In this document: one piece after another, positions 43,056 to 50,660 of the stretch
How positions within the stretch are numbered: position 1 is the first letter of the stretch
How the letters are laid out: the number at the start of each line of letters is the position of its first letter
The notes under the pieces: model-generated
Databases searched by the model: none
Told to the model about the DNA's origin: nothing
What the model saw: only the letters and a program-made list of their open reading frames with translations
Assembly: GCF_013408685.1 (NCBI RefSeq)
Contig: NZ_JACBZY010000001.1
Span: forward strand, 310,001 to 374,000
Origin: Schumannella luteola
GTDB lineage: Bacteria; Actinomycetota; Actinomycetes; Actinomycetales; Microbacteriaceae
DNA length: 64,000 bases
Reading direction: 5' to 3'
Translations under genes and position numbers: made by a program

Positions 43056-43780
43056 GACCTCGTCTCCGCGTTCCGCAGCGACTCGACGATCTGCTCCGCG
43101 GTCGTGCCGGTCGTCTCGCTCACGACACGCCCGTCGCGCACGAGGACGACTCGATCAGCGCGCGCCGCCAACACCGGATCGTGGGTCACATACACCAGCG
43201 CAGTGCCTCGCTGCTTGACTGCCTCCAGGGCGCTCATCACGAGCTCGCCGTTCTGCGTGTCGAGAGCTCCGGTCGGCTCATCCGCGAAGATGATGCGCGG
43301 ATCGGTGACCATGGCGCGCGCGATCGCGACGCGCTGCTGCTCTCCACCCGACAGCTGAGCAGGGCGCGATCGGATGCGATCGGCAAGCCCGAGCCGACGA
43401 AGCGATTCCTGCACGAACGCAGAATCCACCTTCTTCCGGCCGAGCCGCAACGGGAGAGCGACATTCTCGAAGGCGCTCAGCGCCGCGACGAGGTTGTACT
43501 GCTGGAACACGAAGCCGACCTGCTCTCGATACAGACGAGCCATCGCGCTGCTTCTGATCGAAGTCAGGTCGTTGCCGAGAAGGCGGACGACACCGCTGGT
43601 CACCGGTTCCAGACCGCTCAGGCAGTTCAGCAAGGTCGACTTCCCCGACCCGGATGCGCCTACGATCGCGACACGCTCAGACTCTGCGATAGCGAGGTCG
43701 ATGCCGGAGAGAACTGTCGAGATCCCTCCGCCGGGGCGGGGGAAGTTTTTCGTCAGGGCCGAAGCCTCGATCACAGTCAT
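43052..43780 (-). CDS. ABC transporter ATP-binding protein (LolD/MacB type)
   Basis: This 242-residue cytoplasmic ATPase powers the FtsX-like permease. Walker A is AIVGASGSGKSTLL, the Q-loop region reads GFVFQQYNLVAALSAFENV, the signature is QLSGGEQQRVAIARAM and Walker B is RIIFADEPTGALD, with the switch His in VYVTHDPVLAA. The Q-loop and signature match the LolD/MacB/BceA family that pairs with FtsX-type permeases. It overlaps both neighbours by four bases. In the context of the island it is a probable part of self-protection or of secondary export of the lanthipeptide; which one cannot be told from sequence. Confidence 0.92.
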   Translation of the reverse strand: MTVIEASALTKNFPRPGGGISTVLSGIDLAIAESERVAIVGASGSGKSTLLNCLSGLEPVTSGVVRLLGNDLTSIRSSAMARLYREQVGFVFQQYNLVAALSAFENVALPLRLGRKKVDSAFVQESLRRLGLADRIRSRPAQLSGGEQQRVAIARAMVTDPRIIFADEPTGALDTQNGELVMSALEAVKQRGTALVYVTHDPVLAARADRVVLVRDGRVVSETTGTTAEQIVESLRNAETRS

Positions 43781-44733
43781 TCAGGGGATCCCTTTCGATT
43801 GCTCCAGGCGTTGAGCACTGCCTCATAGTCATCCAGCGCTTCGTCGTGCGAACGGAGCGACCTCACTGCCGTGGCGTCGAGAACGACCTCGTCGACTCCA
43901 GCCGTCTCGAGCGTCCGAAGCTGGTCGATCACCGAGGCGAGATGGCCGTTGAGGACGGTGCCACTATCCAGGAGCGACTTCACCGTCGATTCCTCCGACT
44001 CCCGTAGCAAGCCAGAGTGGCTGAGCATCTCGGCGTAGTGCGGTTGTCGAATGTGATGGCCTACGGCTTCACGAGCGATGACCATGATGCTGCGGCCAAT
44101 CCGACTGACAGCCAATGGGGCGATGCAGACTAGGCGGGCGCGAGAGGCCGATGTTTGTTCGAGTTGGGTGGCGACGTAGTGGGACGGCGCCAACCAAGTG
44201 GCGACGAAGTCAGCTTGTTGTAGCCCGCGCGAGAAAAGCCACGGGCGGACGGCTCCGACCCCCACCTCGATCGCGGGTGCATCCGCGAGCGGCGGCAATG
44301 CGGGTGAGGTGAATCGGGCACTATCCCGAGGCTGGGCCGAGGGATCGAACGCGTCTTTCACGGCCGCTGCATAGTCGAGGAGGGCCTGACCCGGCGCGCT
44401 CCACTCCTCACCAGAGACGGCTCGTACAAATCCAGGCTGGGCCGCTCCGAATCCTGCCGACACCGGCTGGCCGGACAGCGCAGCGAGCGTTCGCACCTGG
44501 AGGGCCGATTCGTACGGTGAGCGCATAGCCGCCAAGGAGACCCCGACACCGACCGGACAACTCGCCCCTGTCCCCGCGACGTAGGCGAGAGTCTGCATTC
44601 CGTCGAGGAGGAACGACTGCCCGATCCAGAGACGCGCCGCCGGCGACTTGTTGACGAGCGACACCGTCGAGCGGACCGCACCCGCCTCGTTGATCTGACC
44701 GGGCACTGTGATCGAGAGCTGCATCTGGATCAC
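43777..44733 (-). CDS. LLM class oxidoreductase, candidate dehydroalanine reductase of the lanthipeptide pathway
   Basis: This 318-residue protein belongs to the luciferase-like monooxygenase superfamily, TIM-barrel enzymes using F420 or FMN. Supporting elements are LSITVPGQINEAG at the N-terminus, QTLAYVAGTGASCPVGVGVS, the barrel strand VGAVRPWLFSRGLQQADFVA and LRTLETAGVDEVVLDATAV at the end, a typical last-strand pattern. It is embedded between the exporter and the ATPase gene with four-base overlaps on both sides, so it belongs to the lanthipeptide system rather than to general metabolism. From recall, an F420-dependent LLM enzyme of the LanJC type reduces dehydroalanine to D-alanine in lexapeptide biosynthesis. 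The same role here is my inference. It might instead oxidise the peptide. Confidence 0.78.
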   Translation of the reverse strand: MIQMQLSITVPGQINEAGAVRSTVSLVNKSPAARLWIGQSFLLDGMQTLAYVAGTGASCPVGVGVSLAAMRSPYESALQVRTLAALSGQPVSAGFGAAQPGFVRAVSGEEWSAPGQALLDYAAAVKDAFDPSAQPRDSARFTSPALPPLADAPAIEVGVGAVRPWLFSRGLQQADFVATWLAPSHYVATQLEQTSASRARLVCIAPLAVSRIGRSIMVIAREAVGHHIRQPHYAEMLSHSGLLRESEESTVKSLLDSGTVLNGHLASVIDQLRTLETAGVDEVVLDATAVRSLRSHDEALDDYEAVLNAWSNRKGSPE

Positions 44734-46517
44734 ACCGCCAAGGCCTGTTTAGCGGCGTAGTCAGCATAGATTTCACTGGAATCGAGCAATGTCGCGTGAT
44801 CGCCGACCGCGACAACCCGGCCACCATCGACGACGATGATCTGATCGGACTTGCTGATGGTCGCGAGGCGATGAGCGACGACCACCACCGTGCGGTGCCG
44901 CGACTCTTCGTCGAGAAGACGCTGCAGTGCCGCCTCTGTCCGGGCATCGACGCTCGAGGTGGGCTCGTCGAGCAGGAGTATCTCGGGGTCCTTGAGGAGC
45001 ATTCGAGCCCAAGCGATTCTCTGCCTTTGCCCTCCGGACAGCATCACTCCGGAATCGCCGACATCCCGATCGAGGTCACGCGCACCCTGCGGAACGAGAG
45101 ATGACAGACCAACCCGCTCGAGCGTGTCGAGCAACTGGTCGTCGGTCGCGTGATTCGCGCCGAGCCGGAGATTGTCCGCGAGTGTGCCAGCCAGCGCGGG
45201 CGAATCCTGTTCAACGAAGCCGATTCGGGCGCGGATAGCGTCGCGGTCGAGGCCGCGGAGCGCTTCGCCGTCGATTCGTATTTCCCCGCTGTCAGGTTCG
45301 TAGAAGCGCTCCAGCAGTGCGAGCACGGTCGATTTGCCGGCCCCGGATGGGCCAACGATCGCACTTCTGCTTCCGCGACGGACCGCGAATGACACTCGAT
45401 CCAGGACGGGTACCTCGCCATATGAGAACACGACATCGTCGAACTCCAGCAGCGGCACGTTCGTGCCGGTCTCGATTTCCCAGGACGCGGTCGGCTTCTC
45501 GCCACCCGACGCTTCGCTGGGGATTGCCAGCACGCCTTTCACGCGGTCGAGGGACGCCATTGCCGCCTGGTACTCGGTGAAGACGCCCGATGCCTGCGAG
45601 ATGGGCTGGATCAACAGGAAGAGATAGAGGATGAACGCCACGAGGTTGCCGAGGGTCATCGAGCCGTCGGCGACCCGGGCGCCCCCAACTGCCAAGACGA
45701 TGACGAAGGCGCCCTGGATGCACAGGGACATCAGTGGACGTATCAGCGACGCTAGACGGGCGATGCGAAGTCCCGCGTCGAGAACCCCGCTGGCCTGAGC
45801 GATCACTCGACCCGCTTCACGATCACCGGCGTTCGATGCCCGGATCGTACGGATCCCAGAAATACCCCGCACGACATCCGCAGTCAGCGAGCCGAGCGAG
45901 GTCTGCGCCCCGAAGCTGAGCTGGCGGAGTCGGCGTCCTGCAACGAGCACGCCAGTGGCACCGACTGCGATGGCAATGAGAATGATCCCGAAGAGCAACG
46001 GATCCATCAGGATCATCAGGACAACAGCTCCGATGAACATCACTGCGGAGGACGCGAGCTCGAACAAGCCGGCCGTCACCATCGAACGGATCACCGCCGT
46101 ATCGCCAGTCAACCGCGACGCGGTATCACCCGCGCTCCGCCGATCGTGAACGGCGATCGGCATCGAGAAAACCTTGTCGATGAGAGCTTTTCGTATGCCG
46201 AACACGACTCGCTCACCCGTGCGCTGAAGCACCCACGATCTAACCGCGGTTGCGATCGCCTCTCCGAGCGTCACGGCGACGAGCGCGACGACCAGCCAGA
46301 CCAGCGGCTGCGACCGAGACACCGCATCGACAAGCCGCTGAACCATGAGCGGCTGCGCCACGGAGAGCCCGGCGGAGGCAAGCGAGAGCAGCGCGCCGAA
46401 GCCGAGCGCAAGCCGATGGGAGGCCACGAAGGGCCACAGATCGCGCAACCCAGAGCGGCCCCCGACGGCGACTTTCGACTCGTCAGCCGACTCTTCCGCC
46501 GCCATGCAAAGCCCCAT
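44730..46517 (-). CDS. ABC exporter, transmembrane and ATPase domains fused (LanT-like without peptidase)
   Basis: This 595-residue half-transporter has six helices in residues about 30-330 and an ATPase domain from about 360. Walker A is AIVGPSGAGKSTVL, the signature VMLSGGQRQRIAWARM, Walker B ILLLDEPTSSVD and the switch His is in VVVVAHRLATIS. There is no N-terminal C39 peptidase, so leader removal must be done elsewhere, in line with the M16 pair on the other strand. The ATG at 46517 follows GGGGGCAG; the ATG at 46505 is an alternative. It opens the leftward operon and shares a 144-base promoter region with lanKC. Export of the modified peptide is the obvious job. Confidence 0.9.
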   Translation of the reverse strand: MGLCMAAEESADESKVAVGGRSGLRDLWPFVASHRLALGFGALLSLASAGLSVAQPLMVQRLVDAVSRSQPLVWLVVALVAVTLGEAIATAVRSWVLQRTGERVVFGIRKALIDKVFSMPIAVHDRRSAGDTASRLTGDTAVIRSMVTAGLFELASSAVMFIGAVVLMILMDPLLFGIILIAIAVGATGVLVAGRRLRQLSFGAQTSLGSLTADVVRGISGIRTIRASNAGDREAGRVIAQASGVLDAGLRIARLASLIRPLMSLCIQGAFVIVLAVGGARVADGSMTLGNLVAFILYLFLLIQPISQASGVFTEYQAAMASLDRVKGVLAIPSEASGGEKPTASWEIETGTNVPLLEFDDVVFSYGEVPVLDRVSFAVRRGSRSAIVGPSGAGKSTVLALLERFYEPDSGEIRIDGEALRGLDRDAIRARIGFVEQDSPALAGTLADNLRLGANHATDDQLLDTLERVGLSSLVPQGARDLDRDVGDSGVMLSGGQRQRIAWARMLLKDPEILLLDEPTSSVDARTEAALQRLLDEESRHRTVVVVAHRLATISKSDQIIVVDGGRVVAVGDHATLLDSSEIYADYAAKQALAV

Positions 46518-46661
46518 TCTTCTGCCCCCGTACGGGGGAGCGGAAAGTTCTGTCTACTGAAGGTCACGGCGAGTATAGACAAAAACTCTGATTCGTGGAT
46601 ATGGTCTCCGAGGTCACCCGAAGACACGGGGCGCAGCAGAACGAAACGAGGGGAGAAGCCT
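46518..46661. promoter_or_regulatory. Divergent promoter region of the lanthipeptide system
   Basis: This 144-base, relatively AT-rich gap separates the exporter operon from lanKC. It holds a perfect 14-base palindrome CCCCCGTACGGGGG at 46525-46538 and inverted half-sites TGTCTA (46551-46556) and TAGACA (46576-46581). Both are candidate operators for coordinated control of the two strands. No regulator gene is present in the island, so the factor would come from the host. Confidence 0.6.
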
Positions 46662-49256
46662 GTGGACGGACAGCTCGAGATCTACGCCGGCGTCGACCCC
46701 TTCTTCTTCCGGGAGCCGGATCTGGCTGTCGACACGACCCCGGAGTTCGAGCTGCAGGTTCCGGCCGGATGGCGCCGCGAGACGGGTTTCGAGTGGACGC
46801 ACCTGGTGAACCCCAGCGCCGTCCTACCGACCCAGGGCTGGAAGATCCACGTCTCGACGACCCCCTCTGATGCGCGACGAACTCTCGATCTGGTCGCGGA
46901 GTTCTGTTTCCGCGAAGGTGTTCCGTTCAAACACCTGTCGACCGAGGGGCGATTGCTCGCTCGCAATGGCAAGACGACGCCGCGTCAGCATGCTGGCAAG
47001 TTCGTCACCTGCTATCCGACCGAAGCTCAGCTCGAGTCGATGCTGATTGGACTGGAGTCCGCTCTAGCGGGGCAGAGCGGCCCGTACATCCTCAGCGACC
47101 GTCGATGGGCCTCGTCGCCCGTCTACCTCCGCTACGGAGTTTTCGTGCCGCGAGATGCGGAGGAGACGCCTCTTGGTCTCGTCGCCTACCTGAACGGCGC
47201 CGACGGGAGTCGGGAAGCCGATGAGCGCACTGTCGCGTTCCATGTTCCGGAATGGCTCGAGAACCCACCGTTCATCGAGGCCTGGCTCGCTCGCAGCAAC
47301 TCCGACGACATCGAGCTTCCATTCGAGATCAGTCGCGCCGTGAAGTTCTCTACGGCGGGCGGCACCTATCGGGGTAGTCACGCCGACCGCCCCGTGATCA
47401 TCAAAGAGGCGCGCGCCCACAGCGGGCACGACTTCATGGGACGCTCAGCGAGCGACAGACTCGCCAATGAGGCCGACGCCCTTGCCGAACTCTCCGAAGT
47501 AGAAGCGGTCCCGACTGTTCGGTGGCGCGGGCGACTCTGGGAGAACGACTTCGTCGCCCTCGACGAGCGCCCAGGGCTAGTTCTTCGCAAATGGGTGATC
47601 GGCAACTATCCGGCTTACGCGTCCGGCGCCGACGACTTCGAACGCTACTTCAGCGGCGCGCTCCTCGTCGCACAGAACCTGATCAAAGCGCTCGAGCAGA
47701 TGCACGGGGCAGGGTGGGCACATCAGGACGTACACCCTGACAACATCCTTGTCGCCGAGGATCTCTCGGTGGCCCTGATCGACTTCGAGTGCGCAGCTCG
47801 AACAAGTTCCGGCGAACGTGAGCATGTGATCGCCGGATCAGGTTTCAGGGCGCCGGGCCTGCGTACGCCCGAGCAGATCGACTGGTACGGCGCACGGCAG
47901 ATTCTGGCGTTCGTCACCGTTCCGTTGATCGTGCAGTCGGAACTCGTGACCGACTACTCGTTCCAAACGCGGCGTTTCCTCTCGGAGCACCTGCGACGGA
48001 GCGGCCTGAGGATCGCTGCCGTCGATTCCCTGCTGGCACTGCTGGCGGAGCTCGACCGCCGCGCGCACGTAGGGGCGCCCACCGATCGGGCGGAATCGAC
48101 TGATCACTGGCGTCTGAGCGCCCTCGCGACCTCGGACGAACCGAGTTCGTGGGCAGAGTCGGTCGCGAGCGGTCTCGCCGAGACTCGCGCCCGCTCGGAT
48201 GATCCGGCCTCCAGCTCGCACCCGCATGGCCTTCCCCACCGAGGCCTCGGGCTGAGCTACGGTGCGGCCGGTCTCGTCACCGTGTTCACCGCGCGCACCT
48301 CCCGTTCCGCGCATGATCTCTCTGGCTACACGAAGGCGTTGATCAAGCGCATCACGGAGCGAGAAGGGGCGCCTGCGAGACACGGTCTCTTCGACGGTAA
48401 CGCTGGAGACATCTGGGCGAAGTTCCGCGCTCAGCCGGCCGAGTTCGTGCTCGCGGCGAGCGATTTCGATCGAATGATCTCGGCACCCGGGCGCCGTCTC
48501 TACGACGGTCGCCCGGGCACGCTACTCGCTCTCATCGGCATGGCCCGAGAGGGCGTTCTGGATCCGGATCAAGAGGCGGCATCCAAGGATGCTGTGATGT
48601 CGATCGCTACGGAGTATGTCGATTCACCCGGCCTATTCGCACCACGGGGAAAGAACCGCACCAACAAGGGCAACCGGCCCGAGCACTTCACGTCGGGCCT
48701 TCTGTACGGGCATCTGGGTGTCGCGTGGTTGATGAGCCGCGCATGGACGCTGTTCGGCGACTCCCGAGCGCTCGACGCGTGCAACCGCGCGCTCCTCGAA
48801 GAGCTCGCCGGGTACGACTACGACCCGACATCCGTCACGCTGCAGTTGCGAGAAGGAAATCGCTCGATCCCTTACCTCGCGAGCGGAAGCGCCGGGTTCG
48901 GCGTTGTTCTCGAGAGGCTCGAGCGCGCGGATCTCGACCCGACGATCGTTGAGGCCGCGCCCGCGTTGCTCAACGCGACACGACCCCTTCTCACTGTCTT
49001 CCCGGGATTGTTCGAAGGAGCCGCAGGCCTCGCAGTCGGCCGACTGGGCCTTCAGCGTTTCCTTGACGTTCCGCTCGACGGCCCCGAGGTCCTGGCCAGA
49101 AATCTCGCGCTCTTCGCCATCCGTTCGGAGTCAGGAATCGTCTTCGCGGGAGACAGCGGGCTGCGCATCACAACGGATGTCGCTACAGGCGGCGCCGGCA
49201 TCCTGCACGCGCTCGATCTGCAGGAGCGCGGAAGCGCGCAACTACTTGACCTATGA
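46662..49256 (+). CDS. lanKC: Class III lanthipeptide synthetase (LanKC)
   Basis: This 864-residue enzyme has the three-part layout of class III synthetases. Residues 1-210 form the lyase region (with FPFFFREP-like VDPFFFREPD near the start and TPRQHAGKFVTCYP). Residues about 225-470 form a Ser/Thr kinase with Lys248 (VIIKEA), the catalytic loop AHQDVHPDN (His354, Asp356, Asn361) and DFE (Asp374). Residues about 530-864 form a cyclase-like domain. The zinc ligands of LanC are missing: the Cys-His-Gly position reads YGHLG (His684) and the Trp-Cys position reads YLASGSAGFG, which separates it from class II and class IV. The GTG at 46662 has GAGGGGAGAAGCC before it; upstream in-frame sequence is the promoter. 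It phosphorylates Ser/Thr of the precursor, eliminates phosphate and closes rings. Confidence 0.95.
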   Translation: MDGQLEIYAGVDPFFFREPDLAVDTTPEFELQVPAGWRRETGFEWTHLVNPSAVLPTQGWKIHVSTTPSDARRTLDLVAEFCFREGVPFKHLSTEGRLLARNGKTTPRQHAGKFVTCYPTEAQLESMLIGLESALAGQSGPYILSDRRWASSPVYLRYGVFVPRDAEETPLGLVAYLNGADGSREADERTVAFHVPEWLENPPFIEAWLARSNSDDIELPFEISRAVKFSTAGGTYRGSHADRPVIIKEARAHSGHDFMGRSASDRLANEADALAELSEVEAVPTVRWRGRLWENDFVALDERPGLVLRKWVIGNYPAYASGADDFERYFSGALLVAQNLIKALEQMHGAGWAHQDVHPDNILVAEDLSVALIDFECAARTSSGEREHVIAGSGFRAPGLRTPEQIDWYGARQILAFVTVPLIVQSELVTDYSFQTRRFLSEHLRRSGLRIAAVDSLLALLAELDRRAHVGAPTDRAESTDHWRLSALATSDEPSSWAESVASGLAETRARSDDPASSSHPHGLPHRGLGLSYGAAGLVTVFTARTSRSAHDLSGYTKALIKRITEREGAPARHGLFDGNAGDIWAKFRAQPAEFVLAASDFDRMISAPGRRLYDGRPGTLLALIGMAREGVLDPDQEAASKDAVMSIATEYVDSPGLFAPRGKNRTNKGNRPEHFTSGLLYGHLGVAWLMSRAWTLFGDSRALDACNRALLEELAGYDYDPTSVTLQLREGNRSIPYLASGSAGFGVVLERLERADLDPTIVEAAPALLNATRPLLTVFPGLFEGAAGLAVGRLGLQRFLDVPLDGPEVLARNLALFAIRSESGIVFAGDSGLRITTDVATGGAGILHALDLQERGSAQLLDL

Positions 49257-49314
49257 GACTTCCCGACGCGAACGCGACGGGGAACCCAAACGATCTCCAG
49301 AGGAGGTGAAAGAA

Positions 49315-49452
49315 ATGCAGAAGATCCTTGAGCTCCAGACGGTCGCCGTCGAGGAAGAAGCCGACATGAACGAGGCCCAGTTCAGCTGGGCCAGCTTCGA
49401 TCACTGCTCGGCGTGGACGAGCAGCTGGGAGAGCCGCAACCACTGCTACTAA
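49315..49452 (+). CDS. lanA: Class III lanthipeptide precursor with two labionin motifs
   Basis: This 45-residue peptide is encoded 58 bases after lanKC with a very strong AGAGGAGGTGAAAG ribosome-binding site. The leader MQKILELQTVAVEEEADMNE carries the ILxLQ motif that class III synthetases recognise. The core holds SWASFDHC (Ser24-x2-Ser27-x3-Cys31) and SWESRNHC (Ser37-x2-Ser40-x3-Cys44). Ser-x2-Ser-x3-Cys is exactly the labionin-forming spacing known from labyrinthopeptins, and it occurs twice, joined by SAWTS and closed by Tyr45. Leftover Ser32, Thr35 and Ser36 could be dehydrated. There is no double-Gly cleavage site, in line with removal by the M16 pair. The product would be a two-ring lanthipeptide of about 22 residues. 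It may be too short for routine annotation. Confidence 0.92.
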   Translation: MQKILELQTVAVEEEADMNEAQFSWASFDHCSAWTSSWESRNHCY

Positions 49453-49463
49453 GCAGTACGAAG

Positions 49464-49496
49464 CGGGGTGCGGCACCCACTAGATGCCGCACCCCG
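49464..49496 (+). terminator. Hairpin after the precursor gene
   Basis: CGGGGTGCGGCA pairs perfectly with TGCCGCACCCCG around a nine-base loop, 11 bases after the precursor stop. In lanthipeptide operons such hairpins stabilise or partly terminate the message so that precursor exceeds downstream enzymes. Confidence 0.82.
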
Positions 49497-49517
49497 TGCT
49501 CACAATAGGGGTGCCCG

Positions 49518-50660
49518 GTGGAAATCACCGCGTTGAAGACGGCCCAAGGCACCGTCGTCGTCTCGGTCGAACGCGAGTCGAGCCCGGCGGTCCACGCGGG
49601 ATTGCTGATCCATCACGGCTCCGTGGATGACCCCCTGGGCCATCATGGCCTCGCGCATGTTCGCGAGCATGTGCTGACCGGGATGTCAGCTCGTTCGGAT
49701 CGGCTGACCGCGGCGAGTACTCGCCGCGACACCATGATCTTTGCCGCAGAGCGACGCACAGGGCTCGATGCCGTCGCCTCGCTGTCGGAGTTGACGGCCA
49801 GGTGCGCCGATGCTCCGAACGCACTGATCGAGGAGCAGCGAAGAGTGGTCCTCGCCGAACTCGCGCACTCCCGGCCGACCTCAACCGAGGCCGGATTCAG
49901 GCACTTGTTCGGAACGGACTCTCCATACGTGAGGCCCCCAGCTGGGACGCCGACAGATGTATCCAACCTCGGTTACGAAGATCTGCGCTTCGTTCCCGAA
50001 CCCGAGCAGGCATCTCCCCCGCCGGTGATTGTGGTCCTCCATTCGGGAAGCGACCGGCGTCATCTCATCGAACGCCTCATCGGCGAAGGGGCCAGCGGCT
50101 GGCTTCCGCCTTCGGCTCCGCCGCTCGAACGGCGCCCCGCCGAAGCACTACATCACGAGAAGCCGCGGCCCGGCAGGCTCGCGTTCGACGCTTACTTCAC
50201 CATGCCCCAAGCGCTGGCATCGCCGTTGCCGGCGACCCTGTCAGCTGGACTACTCAGCGCCGCGTTCAGCCCGGAGCTTTCCGATTTCCAGAGACATCTC
50301 GACGATTGCGGCGTCGCCATTGACGAGCTCAGGTTCACGGCTCAATCGCATTGGCGCGCTCGAAGCCTCGGACACATTCAACTGCGTCTAACCGTCGACC
50401 ACGAACCGCGTCGCGTCTCCGATTCGTTCCGCGAAGCAGCCCGACGACTTGCCTCGTCAGCCCACCACCGCGCGAACGCGTGGAGGGCGCACGGACGCAC
50501 TGCGAACCTCCGTTCGGTCTCCACGCCGAGCGGCGCGATCGACTTCGTCCAAAAGAACTGGACAGGTGAAGGTAGCGTCGAGGAACTGGTCATGCCGCGC
50601 CCCCCGATACCCGAAGCATTCTCCGATTTGATCTCGGCGGTACACGTCCATGGCATCTAG
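49518..50660 (+). CDS. M16 family zinc metallopeptidase, catalytic subunit (probable leader peptidase)
   Basis: This 380-residue protein is an M16B peptidase. The inverted zinc motif is HVREH (His47, Glu50, His51) in GLAHVREHVLTG, and the third ligand is probably Glu114 in RRVVLAELAHSR. The N-terminus (TVVVSVERESSPAVHAGLLIHHGSVDDP) matches the family's first strands. The GTG has a weak AGGGGT site. The next gene encodes a partner without HxxEH and overlaps by 11 bases, which is the classical two-subunit M16B design. No signal peptide is seen, so cleavage occurs inside the cell. From recall, an M16B pair removes leaders of class III lanthipeptides in Paenibacillus; its place beside lanA argues for the same job here. 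Confidence 0.88.
   Translation: MEITALKTAQGTVVVSVERESSPAVHAGLLIHHGSVDDPLGHHGLAHVREHVLTGMSARSDRLTAASTRRDTMIFAAERRTGLDAVASLSELTARCADAPNALIEEQRRVVLAELAHSRPTSTEAGFRHLFGTDSPYVRPPAGTPTDVSNLGYEDLRFVPEPEQASPPPVIVVLHSGSDRRHLIERLIGEGASGWLPPSAPPLERRPAEALHHEKPRPGRLAFDAYFTMPQALASPLPATLSAGLLSAAFSPELSDFQRHLDDCGVAIDELRFTAQSHWRARSLGHIQLRLTVDHEPRRVSDSFREAARRLASSAHHRANAWRAHGRTANLRSVSTPSGAIDFVQKNWTGEGSVEELVMPRPPIPEAFSDLISAVHVHGI

Noticed and set aside
43052-46517. Two-component or sigma-factor regulator inside the island
   Set aside because: Every gene of the leftward operon is accounted for by transport or LLM domains, and no helix-turn-helix was found between the island repeats.
46146-46661. N-terminal extension of the lanthipeptide synthetase upstream of 46662
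   Set aside because: This stretch overlaps the divergent exporter gene and promoter region, is rich in Arg and Glu without family similarity, and the ribosome-binding site lies at 46650.
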